Shown: piece after piece, positions 1 through 9,893 of the stretch | How the letters are laid out: each line of letters begins with the position of its first letter | How positions within the stretch are numbered: position 1 is the stretch's first letter | NCBI GenBank assembly: GCA_015183035.1 | Contig: JACZZP010000018.1 | Span: forward strand, 1,798,001-1,862,000 | DNA: 64,000 bases | DNA from: Meloidogyne chitwoodi | Lineage: Eukaryota > Nematoda > Chromadorea > Rhabditida > Meloidogynidae | Reading direction: 5' to 3' | Made by a program: the position numbers and the translations under genes | The notes under the pieces: generated by a model | Told to the model about the DNA's origin: nothing | Databases searched by the model: none | The model's input: the letters and a program-made list of their open reading frames with translations, nothing else

Positions 1-52
1 ACTCTAATAATCCCTTTTTTTAAAACCTCTAAAATTAATTTTTAAAAATAAC

Positions 53-206
53 CGTAAATATCGTCTTCATAAGGCTTTTGTTTCGGTCCTCTGTCTCCAT
101 GTCTCCATATTGCGTGTACATATTTAAGTTGTTTTTGGTTATCTGATGCTATTAGAGTCGCAATAATTAAAATTAGTAATAAAATTAACAAAGAAAATCC
201 GCTCAT
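53..206 (-). CDS. Histidine acid phosphatase, first exon (partial, runs off left edge)
   Basis: Read on the minus strand from an ATG at 206, the exon gives a hydrophobic signal peptide (MSGFSLLILLLILIIATLIA) followed by LKYVHAIWRHGDRGP. RHGxRxP is the active-site signature of histidine acid phosphatases, secreted or lysosomal enzymes that hydrolyse phosphomonoesters through a phosphohistidine; nematodes carry many copies. A GT donor follows at 52-51, so the exon encodes about 51 residues. The next exon would lie at or beyond the left edge; the few bases after an AG near 29 are too short to judge. The family call rests on one motif in the expected position just after a signal peptide. Confidence 0.7.
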
Positions 207-804
207 CTATTCAATGTATAAAAAGACCTTTAAGACTCTAATGTACCGACAATAGTCTAACAGTGAATACTTGAGTATTTTCAGGACAATAGTCTGATAA
301 TTACATATTTTTATCAAATTGATTTTAGACTTTAATTTCTCATTTCTTAAAAATGACACTTGAGTCTAACAAATAAATACTCAACTTTTTGGGTAAATTT
401 ATTAATTTATTTATTTCCAAGAAATAATAAGGACAAAAATAATATTTTAAACAAAACTTTAATAAAGAAAAGCACTGAAAAAAGGTGTAAATAAATAAAA
501 ATAAAGAGAAATTTGATATTAAATTTGGGAAAAAAGTTTTAAAAATTGACTAAAGAATTAAAATAAAAAGAAAAAAAATATTTTTTAATAAATAAAAATA
601 GAAAAACACACAAAAAATAGCAATTTTTAAAGATTAAAAATTTAAAAAAAAATCACCTCTTTTTCATTTAATCTGCTTAAGATTAGAGCAAAAAGAGAGC
701 AGCAGAACACACAAACCCTTCATTTTTTATTTATTTTTCTAAAAATCATTCCACAAAATTAAAAAAAAATATTTTTTTTTAATTTTTTAAAAATTTAAAA
801 TGAC
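207..804. other. AT-rich intergenic region
   Basis: About 600 bases between the acid phosphatase start and the stop codon of the GTPase upstream of it on the same strand. It holds A/T homopolymer runs and a few short TAGTCT/GACTCTAAT-type repeats near 230-300. No gene seen. Confidence 0.5.
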
Positions 805-3684
805 TCATATTTTATTATCTTCTTCTTCTTTTCTTCTTAAACACATCCCTAATGATGCATGAAATTTTGAAAATTGTTCATTATTCATTAATAAATCAAA
901 AATTAAATATTTTCCACATTCACTAGGTATTCCATTATATCCTTGTTTATAAAGTTGTTGAACAATTTTTGAATTGTATGAGAGACGTAAACGTCGTAAA
1001 GAAGATCCAGAAAGTAATTGAACCTTCTAAAATATTAAGGGGTATTTTAGGCGCAGACTTTTGGGCGCAGAGGGCTATTTTTGGTTATAACTTTATCAAT
1101 CTTCAACCAAAAGATATAATTTTGGTATTTTTAGAAAGCTCTAATTGTGTATATTATTTTTCATAACTGGACTGCTCTGATCCGATCAACTTAAAACAAG
1201 TTATGAACTGATAAACACAGAAAATCGTAATTTTCTAGCTATTTTTGACTATAACTTTTTATAAAATGTAATAAATTATTCATCCTGAAAAGAAAAATAA
1301 TTTGCATATCTAGAGCTTTAACATGATATAAAGATTACTTTATTTGGTCAAAAATTAAAAAAGTTATGGCTCAAAAAGGAACCAAACTGTTTGCAGCAAA
1401 TACTATATAAGTTTATTTATTTCTTCTTCAAAATTGCTCTTTTGGTTAAGTCGGAAAGTTCTAGGTTCACCCAAGTAAAGTCAAAGGTTCGAATCCCAAC
1501 GGTGAGAAATATTTTTTAAATAAATAAATTTAAATTTTTTAAACAGAAAAAATACTTTGTCAATTTGTTCAATTAATTGAGGCAATCCTTCCATTGTACG
1601 ACAAGAAATTGAAAATAAATTGTCAAAAATTTCCATTTCTTCTAATTTTTCAATTCTCTCATCATCACATTTGTCCAATTTATTGCCAACATTAATAATA
1701 TTATTAATTAAATTTGAATTAATTTTTAAATTGTTAAGAGTTTCAAAAACATTATCACGTTGTGCTAGAAGGTCAGGATGTGAAAGATCCATTATATGAA
1801 TTAATAAATCCTTTAAAAATTAAAAAATTAGAAAATATTTGGGCAGCACCCCTCTTCCCAGACTTTAAAAAAATAAAAAATTAAAAAAAACCTCACAGAA
1901 TTCTCTACATGTTGTAAAGTAGCAGAAAACGAAGCCATCAATTTAATAGGTAAATTAGAAATAAAACCAATTGTATCAGCAAAATAAACTTTACAAGTTG
2001 AAGGTAATTTAGTCAAATGTGTTGATGAATCCAATGTAGCAAAAAGCCTATTTTCACCCAAAAGAGTTGAAGAATCAGTTAATTTTTTTATAAATGTTGT
2101 TTTACCACTATTTGTATAACTACAATTATTTTTAATAATTTTTTTAAATTAATTTTTAAAAATTACCCAATAACACCAATTACTGGAGTTTTTCCTGGAC
2201 CTTGTTTTTCTTTATTTTGAATTAATTCAATTTTAGCTGATTCGATTGAATTTTTTATCTGTTTACGAATTTTGTGTTCAAAAAGGCGAAGAAATTCGAG
2301 TTGTTTTGAGCCTTCTAATCTAAAAAAATTAATTTTAGCTTCTGAAGCAAAACCACCCCATTAGAGTCTTAAAATCTGGGTAGTACGAAGACTAGAATTA
2401 ATTCGATTTTTATGAAAGAGAAGAATGAGAAGAGAGCCCTGGGTTCACCGTAGATAAATAGAAATAATTAGCACTCAATTTCTGAGAGTCTAATGGGGGG
2501 AAGAACCGAAAGTACTCAAATTTACAAAAATTAAACCTGTCAATAGTTGGAAACAGAGTAGATGATTGAGCATTATTTTTATCATTAGAAAGATGTTCAC
2601 CGGAAAAATTTAAAAATTTGACTTGAGATCTAAAAAATTAAAAAGAAAATAAATAAAATTAAAAAAAAACCTTATAAAAGGTATTTCTGCCAATGCTATT
2701 TGAAGTTTAGCTTCTTTTGTTCGAGCAAACATTTTAAATATTGAGAGAACTATAGTTAAACGATCATAAATTGGAAGACCAAAATAATTTGTTAATTCAT
2801 GCTAAAAAAATTTGAAAAATTTTAATTTAAAAATTCATGGTAGATGGCCGCTTCAGTGCAAGCTATAAAACATCGAAACCTTTTTTCTCCAAAAATATTA
2901 GATTGACCTAATTTGTAGAAAAATTAAGGCTCAAACCCGAATATTTTAAAAACCTAAAAAATCTATCTTTTTTTTTTAAATTTATAAACTCGCGTTGAAA
3001 CGTCCACTTATTGCTAGCCTAAATTATTTTAAAAAAAATATACCATTTGTAGAGGAGAAAGAGAATCAATATTAATCATTAAAGCAGTAACATTGTATTG
3101 CTGTCTATGTCGAACAATTGCATCTAATCGACCCGATCCCCAAATTAATTTTGATCGAACATTATAATCAGTGTTAACGATAATGCTACTAAAAATAAAT
3201 AAATTAAAAAATAATTAAATTTAAATAAAGTAACCTAACAACTCGAAAACCTGGAATTGTTTGGCATAATGTCTGTGCTTCTTCTACTTGAAGTTCAGGT
3301 GTTGCATGTTTTGGTGCTGATCCACTTCCCCATCTTACATGAGGATGGACTAATAAAATCTGTTCTGAACCAAAAACCTTGTTTCCATTGAGCATTCCCA
3401 AAGCAAGTTTTAATTCAGTAAATTGTTGTTCTTCGATTTCTTCTTTAGACAATAAATTTTGTTTTCTTGGTTGAGGGGGAATTTCACGAATTTTGATGGT
3501 TGAAAGCCAACATCTTTTTATGTAATAGGGGCCTCTTAATATTCTTCAAAAAAAATTTCTTTTAAATTTAATAATTAAAAATATAAAAAAACCTTGAAAT
3601 ACTATAAATATTTGCCAAATTGAAGGAAATAGAAGAAACAAAATTACCACAAAATGAACACAATCGTCGATTGGAAAGGAGCAT
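805..3684 (-). CDS. GTP-binding protein 6 (HflX family GTPase)
   Basis: Multi-exon minus-strand gene from ATG 3684 to TGA 805. The N-terminus (MLLSNRRLCSFCGNF) could be a mitochondrial leader. Then come the HflX N-domain (LIWGSGRLDAIV near 3044-3190, and KLQIALAEIPFIR near 2672-2800), a coiled linker, and the G domain: G1 GYTNSGKTT, LFATLD (2030-2060), G3-like ADTIGF, and a NKLD guanine-specificity motif (1670-1690). The last exon, 805-1028, follows a 510-bp intron and ends RRLRLSYNSKIVQQLY, like the C-terminal extension of animal GTPBP6. HflX/GTPBP6 proteins bind the large ribosomal subunit, in animals the mitochondrial one, and act in its assembly and recycling. Exon phases agree at the junctions I checked. 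Its long introns carry a tRNA-like sequence and an inverted-repeat element. Confidence 0.85.
1437..1506 (+). repeat. tRNA-like sequence, intronic (degenerate)
   Basis: Contains TTTGGTTAAG (A-box-like) and GGTTCGAATCC (a classic T-arm/B-box). The acceptor ends do not pair well. It lies antisense inside the last intron of the GTPBP6 gene. Either a decayed tRNA gene or a tRNA-derived SINE head. Confidence 0.5.
2356..2498. repeat. Small inverted-repeat element (MITE-like)
   Basis: Begins CCCCATTAGAGTCT and ends AGAGTCTAATGGGG, inverted copies with a single mismatch, about 143 bp apart in an intron of the GTPBP6 gene. No coding capacity. Confidence 0.5.
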
Positions 3685-3730
3685 TTTCTTTCAAAAGAAT
3701 TAAATTAAAAAAATTTTTTAAATTTAAGTT

Positions 3731-3768
3731 ATGTTCCCTCCAGCCAAGGGATGGGCTGGAGGGAACAT
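3731..3768. other. GC-rich perfect hairpin between GTPBP6 and septin genes
   Basis: ATGTTCCCTCCAGCC is followed after an 8-base loop by its exact reverse complement, a 15-bp stem. It lies 47 bases upstream of the GTPBP6 start codon and stands out from the very AT-rich surroundings. Confidence 0.6.
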
Positions 3769-4088
3769 TACAAGAATTAAGTTAAAAAAATATTGCTAGA
3801 TTAAACAAATTTAATTAAAAAATAATCAATCAATCATTTATAAACAAAATTTATTATGTGAAGATAAACGAAAAATCACCTCATAAGCATAAAATAACTT
3901 AAAATTTCAAAACAATTTTAAAAATTATTTAAAATTGAATATGCTTATATAAAAAAAATATTTTTTAATTTTTAAATGTAATATAAGCCTTAAATTAAAC
4001 CCGCTGATAAAAGAAAAAGGAAATTTTGTATTTTGGGAGAGGAAAAATGAAAGATAAAATAATGTATATATCCCACAAAAATAAAAAT

Positions 4089-4142
4089 ATAGGTACTTTC
4101 CAGTGTCTAAAAAACTGTTATAAATAAAGGAAAAGTACCTAT
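4089..4142. other. Inverted repeat downstream of septin gene
   Basis: ATAGGTACTTTCC and GGAAAAGTACCTAT can pair (one bulged base) around a loop of about 27 bases, about 50 bases past the septin stop codon. Possibly a 3'-UTR structure or a tiny MITE remnant. Confidence 0.4.
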
Positions 4143-4191
4143 AAAACTATACATTTCTTTAAAAAATAAAATTTAATAAAATTTTCATACT

Positions 4192-7100
4192 CTAAAATTT
4201 TTTTGAAGACTCTTTGCGATCCAGTATTTGCTTATCCCTTTCTTGTATTTTTCGAGTAAGATCTTCACGAAGTTCTCTGTCTTGATTACGCTTCTGCCAT
4301 TTTAATTCAATCTCATCCTGTTCGTGAAACAATTTGTCGATAATACTGCAGTTTGTTGTATTAATTGGATTGATAGTCTAAAAATAAAATTTGAATATTT
4401 TAATAATTATTAGAGAGACAAATCCAAAGTTTAATTTAATTAAGGAGGATCCTTGCTAACAGTTAAAACGCTTAGGCAGGGGTATAAGATCTAAAAAAGA
4501 AGAAATGAAAGCATTGCCTCGGTAGTTCAGTCGGTAGAGTCCCCGATTATGTATAAGCGAAAGCCTTGCAATCACTTGGGAGGTCGGAAGTTCGATACCT
4601 GCCAAGTGACTAAACTTTTACTTTTCTCTTTTTTTATGACCTAGACCAGGATTATAAGAAAAAATTTTTATAAACCTGTTCTTGCTTTGGTAAAATTCTT
4701 TGTTGATAATCACGGCCCTCAACTTCCGATTTGTGCAAAACAAGTCCAACTTTAATAAAATAATTATTAAAATTTTATTAAAGAAAATTAACGTCTTGAT
4801 GAAGGCTTTGTAGTAAAAAATGAAGGAGAAATATCCACCAAAGGTTGCTGAGGAATGCCTTTACAAAGAATAATAGGTGACGGAACAGTAGAAGAATTAA
4901 GTCGAGGAATTTTGGCCGTTTTTGCTGCAGTTGTTGTTGTCAATTCTGGTGTGATACTTGTACAAGTTTTTCGTTTTTTATTCAATCGCTTTTCTTTTTT
5001 TGCCTTCCGATTCTCCTTTTCTTCTATACCCATCTTAAATTTATTAGAACATTTTTAATTTAAAAAAAAACTTTGCGATCCAGTATTTGCTTATCCCTTT
5101 CTTGTATTTTTCGCGTAAGATCTTCACGAATTTCTCTATCTTGATTACGTTCTTGCCATTTTACTGCAAGCTCATCCTGATTACGAACAAATTTGTCGAT
5201 CATACTACAGTTTGTTGTATTAACTGGATTGATAGTCTAAAAATAAAATTTTAATATTTTAATAATTATTAGACCATAATTAAGGTAAAAACTTTGAAAA
5301 AATAAAAACCTGTTCTTGCTTTGGTAAAATTCTCTGTTGATAATCACGGCCCTCAACTTCAGCTTTGTGCAAAACAAGTCCAACTGAAAAAAAATAATTT
5401 TAATAAAAAGAAAATTTACGTCTTGACGAAGGCTTTGTAGTAAAAAAAGAAAAGGAAATATCCAAATCTTGTTGAGGAATTCCTTTACAAATAATAATAG
5501 GTAAAGGAACAGTAGAAGAATTAAGTCGAGGAATTTTGGCCGGTTTTGCTGAAGTTGTTGTTGGCAATTCTGGTGGCAAATTTTCACAAATAATGGTGGC
5601 TTTTTTCTTTGTATCGGCAATCTTTAAAAGCTTTTTAATGTTTTAATTTATTTGCAAAAAAACCTCTTGTCTCAGTTTATCCAACATTGCTTGTTTATCG
5701 TCCAAAAGTTTACGATTTTTTTTCTCTTCCTTGTCCATCTAAATTATTTCTATTAAATTAAATAGTTTAAAAATACTCTATATATTCAAATATATAATAA
5801 AATTAACCTTGTTTTCAAGTAAGAAAATTACTAATAATATTAGAATTTACCGCTAATGCCCTCTCAATTAATCGTTGCTCACGAATAGCGATCTCCTCAT
5901 TGAAAAGAGCTTCCTGTTTTCGACGGGTATCTGAAGCTTCAAGTTGTCTAGCAAGAATTTCCTCCTCCGCCTGTGAGAATGGATCATCATCAAAACTATT
6001 TTGAGACAAATTACGCATTCGATAATTCTCATAGTGCACAGATTTAGTCATCTAAAGTTAAAATAATTAAAAAATTTTTTTTAAATAAACCTCAAGTAAA
6101 TGAAACAAATTGTTCCGAAAAACCATATCACGAAGTGCAACAAAGTCATTGTGTGCCAAATTGTCCACATCAACTGTACCCCAAGGATATTCACGAACTC
6201 GAACTTTTTGTTTGGTCGCTTCACCACCAACCAAAATTTCTTTAATATGAGTTGAACCAACAATTGCAAATGGAAGGCGTTTTTCAAGCTGAACAGAAAT
6301 TGTACTTCCACCAACAGACTTAAGTTCTTCATAATTTAGTTCAGGAAATTTATAACAATAAATGTTATTATTTCTCATATCATCCATTATCTTTATCAAA
6401 TATGTTTTGAAAAAAAAATTAATATAAAAATCATACCTGTTGTTTAAAGCGACCAAGTTCACTTTTAGTGAGTGTATCAGACTTGGCAATTAATGGAATT
6501 AAATTAACCCGATTTTGAAGTTCTTGCATACAAGCAATGTCCAATTGTTTGAGGCTTAAAAAGATATTAAAAAATTTAAAAAATAAAATTAACCCAGGTC
6601 CATTGGGTGGAATAAAGTAAAAACATAAATGAATTCGTTTGTCTTCAATTTTCGGAGATCGATCAATTTTTGTCTCTTCTGCCAAATAATCAGCAAAGCG
6701 GTTGTCAATATATTTAACTATTGGCTCCAAACTAAAACATAAAAATATAAAAAATAAGTAAAGAAAATAACCATTTAGAATTGTCAACAAAATCTCCAAA
6801 TCCGGGTGTATCCACAACAGTGACCTTAATTACAAAACTAATTTTAAAATATAATGGAAAAGTTTATCCACCAAAAGATATCGAACCCAAGACAAACTTC
6901 TCAGAGCTAGTCAGACGCTCTACCGACTGACCTACCGATACATTATTCATTACTCTTTTTTTCTCTTATGATCTTTACAAACAATAAAAATAACCTTTAA
7001 ACGAACATCATTTTCCACAAGTCGAAAAGTTTTGCTTTCAATGTTCACTGTTGATTTGGATTCTATTATATTGTTCTGCTCCAAATCATGAAGTTCAGCC

Positions 7101-7295
7101 ATAAAAAGTGTATTTAAAAAAGTTGATTTACCCAAACCAGATTGACCTAAAAAATAAGAAGAAAAATGCTAATAAAAAAATCTAACCAACAACCATTAAA
7201 GAAAACTCAAATCCATTTTTAATACATCTTTTGAATACTTGATTAGGAAAATTGGCGGCAAATCCAATATAGTCAGTATTTTGTGAAGAAAACAT
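4192..7295 (-). CDS. Septin with expanded, internally duplicated C-terminal tail
   Basis: Starts at ATG 7295 ([20 protein letters not shown], the usual septin N-terminus). The GTPase domain shows G1 [10 protein letters not shown]3 DTPGFGDF (6770-6830), G4 AKSD (6470-6490), and the septin-unique HYENYR near 6030. A coiled-coil exon ends RLIERALA; splicing at GTAAAT there (phase 0) leads into [16 protein letters not shown] at 5690-5740. The tail then consists of three exons (ending SSR, PKQEQ and ILDRK) present twice in tandem, at 5065-5640 and 4192-5060, all phases matching, ending ESSKKF. If the coiled-coil exon is read through instead, the protein stops at 5815. Septins form filaments at cytokinetic rings and the cortex; C. 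elegans has two, UNC-59 and UNC-61, and I cannot tell which this resembles. The core is certain; the tail belonging to the same transcript is inference. Confidence 0.85.
4208..5640 (-). repeat. Tandem duplication of septin tail exons
   Basis: The block at about 5065-5640 (exons plus introns) is repeated at about 4192-5060. The exon at 4208-4380 matches 5071-5245 at most bases, and the intron bases that follow also match. One copy has a tRNA-like sequence in its intron, which makes it longer. Confidence 0.8.
4514..4611 (+). repeat. tRNA-like sequence with long variable region, intronic
   Basis: GTAGTTCAGTCGGTAGAG is a good A-box/D-arm and GGAAGTTCGATACCTGCC a B-box/T-arm. The distance between them is longer than in a normal class I tRNA. 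Antisense within an intron of the septin tail. Confidence 0.5.
6868..6939 (-). repeat. tRNA-like sequence, intronic
   Basis: Minus strand shows GGTAGGTCAGTCGGTAGAGC (A-box) and TGGGTTCGATATC (B-box) at tRNA spacing (72 bases), with poor acceptor pairing. Lies in sense in a septin intron. Confidence 0.5.
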
Positions 7296-7660
7296 TTAAA
7301 ATCTAAAATTATAAAAAATAAGTGAAAAATAAAGCTAAATACAATTAAAAAAGGGTTATCAATACGTATTTTAAATAATAAAACTGATTTTTTCACTTAT
7401 CCTAATGATAAAAATTTTTTATTAATGAAAGCGAACAAAAAACTAGAATGAAGAATTCCCATGTTGTCCCGCGTCTAAGTGTCAAAATCGGTTTGGTTCA
7501 ATTAAGCGCTGCCACCACAGCAGGCGATTTAATTCTAAATGAATATTAGAGTCAGAAAAAATAGAACGCTAACCGACTCAAATCTTCATGTTTAAAATGA
7601 AAAAATATAAAATTGAACTTTTAAAATTAAAAAGACCTCCTCTACTTAAGTAAAGTATTT
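7296..7660. other. Intergenic region upstream of septin
   Basis: No gene seen. It includes a slightly GC-richer stretch near 7450-7550 that I cannot assign. Confidence 0.4.
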
Positions 7661-7729
7661 TTAAATAATTAAGGGAAAAATAAATATTAAAATAAAATTC
7701 GCATAAAAAGATGGGAAGAAAAAACGTAC

Positions 7730-7965
7730 ATTGTTCCAATCTTGTTGACCTATCCATTTATATAACTTATCACCTTTACCAAATAGAGGATTTTTGATAA
7801 AATTATTAGCTTCTAAATTATCATAAATATCTCCTGGAACAATAGCAGAACCAGAAATGTTTAATTTTGGAGAATAAAAATTCCAAAGATTTCCACCTAT
7901 CAATCTTAGAAGGAGAGAAAAGACCAAATTAAAAAAGGAACAAAAAATATTAAAAATATTATTTT
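7730..7965 (-). pseudogene. Beta-mannosidase N-terminal fragment
   Basis: The minus strand from about 7900 to a GTACGT donor at 7729 encodes GGNLWNFYSPKLNISG, IVPGDIYDNL and LYKWIGQQDWNN, which matches the start of GH2 beta-mannosidases (W-x-F, then VPGxIHxDL, then YRWIxxxDW). Just upstream, an ATG at about 7963 opens a signal peptide ([16 protein letters not shown]), but it is in a different frame and hits TAA before the conserved part, with no plausible intron between. No following exon is recognisable to the left. This appears to be a broken 5' end of a beta-mannosidase gene lying downstream of the central exons at 8194-9232, so the two pieces are not in gene order. Confidence 0.6.
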
Positions 7966-8193
7966 GAACATCAAAGCATTGAAAGGAATTAAATTATTTA
8001 TTTAAAATACATAGTTAAAATTATCAAAAATAATATAATAAAGCATAAGAAGGCAATGTAAGGCTCATTTTATAGCCAAAAAATTATGCAATTTTTGAAA
8101 GGCTTTGGGTCTAGTCTGTTTATATTCTAAAATAAATATAATAACTTAAAATATTTTTAAATTAAAGTCCTCATTTAATCTCTTTTTATTTCA

Positions 8194-9232
8194 CTAAACT
8201 CCATTAATTAATTTAAATTCATTGTGTGTTTCTGTCAATTCATGCCAAAAACTAAGTCTTTCCCATTCTTCAAAAACAGAATTAGTTCCATTAATTAATA
8301 AATGACGAGAAGGGTCATTTTGAATTGCTTGTTTCCAATAAATATTTTTTACGTTTAACTTTCTTAATAAAAAAATACTTTTTAGAAAAATTAATTTAAA
8401 TTTTTTTAAACAGAATTTAAAAAATACTTATTTGTTGGGTACAAAGCACAAGCAAACATAAAATTCTGCCAAATAAGTAATCCTCAAAATAAAAAAATAA
8501 ATAAAAATATATTTAAAGTAAAAAATAAACCTAATTCATCTGCCAACTCATTAAAATCATCACATTCGTAAAATCCACCACCACAAAAACGCAAAACATT
8601 AAAATTTGCTTTAATCATTGAATGGAAAAGAAAATTACGTCTTAAAGTATTATTGCGAGAAGGAAAGTTTGAAATTGGTACCCAATTTGTTCCTAAAAAT
8701 TAAAACTTGTTCTTAGAAATTAAAAAATAAAAGAGGAAATACAAAAAAGTTTACAAACTTTAAAAAAGAAAAACCCCGAGAATGGTCGAACCCATGACCC
8801 TAAAACAACTACTTTTTGTAGAAAAATTAAAAAATATTTTAAAAAATTTAAACCTTTAAGAAAAATAGGCAAATTTTTAACTTCAAATTGAAAAAGACGT
8901 CCCTTTTCATGGTCTTCTACGTTTACAAAACTTTGATTTAAATAAATTATTCTAAACGCAATACTTTTTTGACTAAAATATAATAATGTCTCTAAAAAAT
9001 TAAATAAATTAAAAAAATATTTTAAAAAACCTTTTGAGAAAATCCTCAATTTTAAATTATATAAAGGTTGAGATCCATAACCATTAGGCCACCAAAGCTT
9101 AATCTGCGAAATAAATAATAAATAAATTACCTCAATTAAAAAAAATAAAAACCTTATTACGAGGAACTAGAATATCCAAATTTTCCAATTCCCAAAGGTC
9201 TAAATTTCCTGGAAGTATTTTCGAAGCAAAAT
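8194..9232 (-). CDS. Beta-mannosidase-like exons (GH2), truncated; 3' part of a mosaic gene
   Basis: Six or seven minus-strand exons encode LWWPNGYGSQPLYNL (9060-9110), KSIAFRIIYLNQSF, PIFLKG then GTNWVPISNFPSR, NVLRFCGGGFYECDDF (8540-8690), WQNFMFACALYPTN (8450-8480), and finally NDPSRHLLINGTNSVF before TAG at 8194. These are the middle of a beta-mannosidase, the lysosomal enzyme that trims beta-mannosides from glycans. The normal protein has about 880 residues; here the N-terminal sheet domain, the segment around the acid/base catalytic Asn-Glu, and the C-terminus are missing, so activity is unlikely. Phases match at every junction and link upstream to the carboxylesterase-like exons. Either an exon-shuffled gene or a decaying one whose frame has survived. 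Confidence 0.6.
8774..8812 (-). repeat. tRNA-like 3' fragment, intronic
   Basis: The minus strand shows ATGGGTTCGACCATTC, a B-box/T-arm, with no clear A-box partner. Lies in an intron of the mannosidase-like exons. Confidence 0.3.
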
Positions 9233-9269
9233 CTTAAAAAACACAAATACAAAAAATCAAAAATTTAAC

Positions 9270-9853
9270 CTAAAACTCCTAATCGATATTGAACAGTTAC
9301 AACAATAATATCTCTGCTTGTATAGTGTTCACCCAACAATTTATAATCATAATTACGTCCTTTTCCTACTTCAAAAGCTCCCCCATGAAAAAGTATGGGT
9401 AGAAGAAAAGTTTTTTCCTAAAAATAAAAAAATAAATTTCATTTAAAATTTACTTTTCGATGTGAAGCGTAAAATTTAATTAGAGATTGATTTTAGCCTT
9501 TAGAAATTAATTGGAGTCAAAGGGAATCGAACCCATACCACATTCAACAATCAACGCCTTCTAACCTAAAAGCTTAACCACCAGCCCATCTATGAACTAA
9601 ATGAAAAAATTTATAGGCTATAAAATAATTTATTTAGGCGCCATTTATGAATTAATTTTGAATATGCTATCAAAAAAATTTATAATAAAAACCTCAAATC
9701 CTAACTTTCCAATAGGTTGTTCAAAAAATTGAATGGCTAGAAAAACATTAATTAATTTTCCATTTTCAATTTTATTAATAAATCCTTTTATTGCCCCATA
9801 ACTTGTTTGTGTAATTATTGCAGATAGTGATTGGTTGTTGTTTCCATAAACTT
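9270..9853 (-). CDS. Carboxylesterase type B-like exons, partial
   Basis: Two minus-strand exons, 9693-9853 and 9270-9417. The first gives [17 protein letters not shown] then [18 protein letters not shown], which aligns with the N-terminal strand of carboxylesterase/cholinesterase proteins (GxxxG, NxFLGIPFAxPPxGxLRF). The second gives [15 protein letters not shown] then [17 protein letters not shown], the oxyanion-hole region. The exon normally between them is absent, and the catalytic-serine (GxSxG) part never appears: after YRLGVLG the next exon (9153-9232) reads PGNLDLW, as in esterases, then moves into mannosidase sequence. Not expected to be catalytic. Phases connect both to upstream exons ending at 9894 and to the mannosidase-like exons. 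Confidence 0.6.
9512..9590 (-). repeat. tRNA-like sequence (Leu/Ser-type shape), intronic
   Basis: The minus strand reads GGCTGGTGGTTAAGCTTTTA (A-box) and ATGGGTTCGATTCCC (B-box) over 79 bases. It sits in the intron between the two carboxylesterase-like exons, on the same strand. Confidence 0.5.
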
Positions 9854-9893
9854 CTTTAAAGTTTAAGAAGTTAAAAATATTAAAAAATTAAAC

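Noticed and set aside
969..1166. Plus-strand 65-residue frame MNCMRDVNVVKKIQ
   Set aside because: It covers the antisense of the last GTPBP6 exon and its intron; no homology or splice support.
8194..9232. Bacterial horizontal transfer of the beta-mannosidase
   Set aside because: The exons have many short introns and local base composition, and beta-mannosidase is an ordinary animal enzyme, so there is no sign of transfer.
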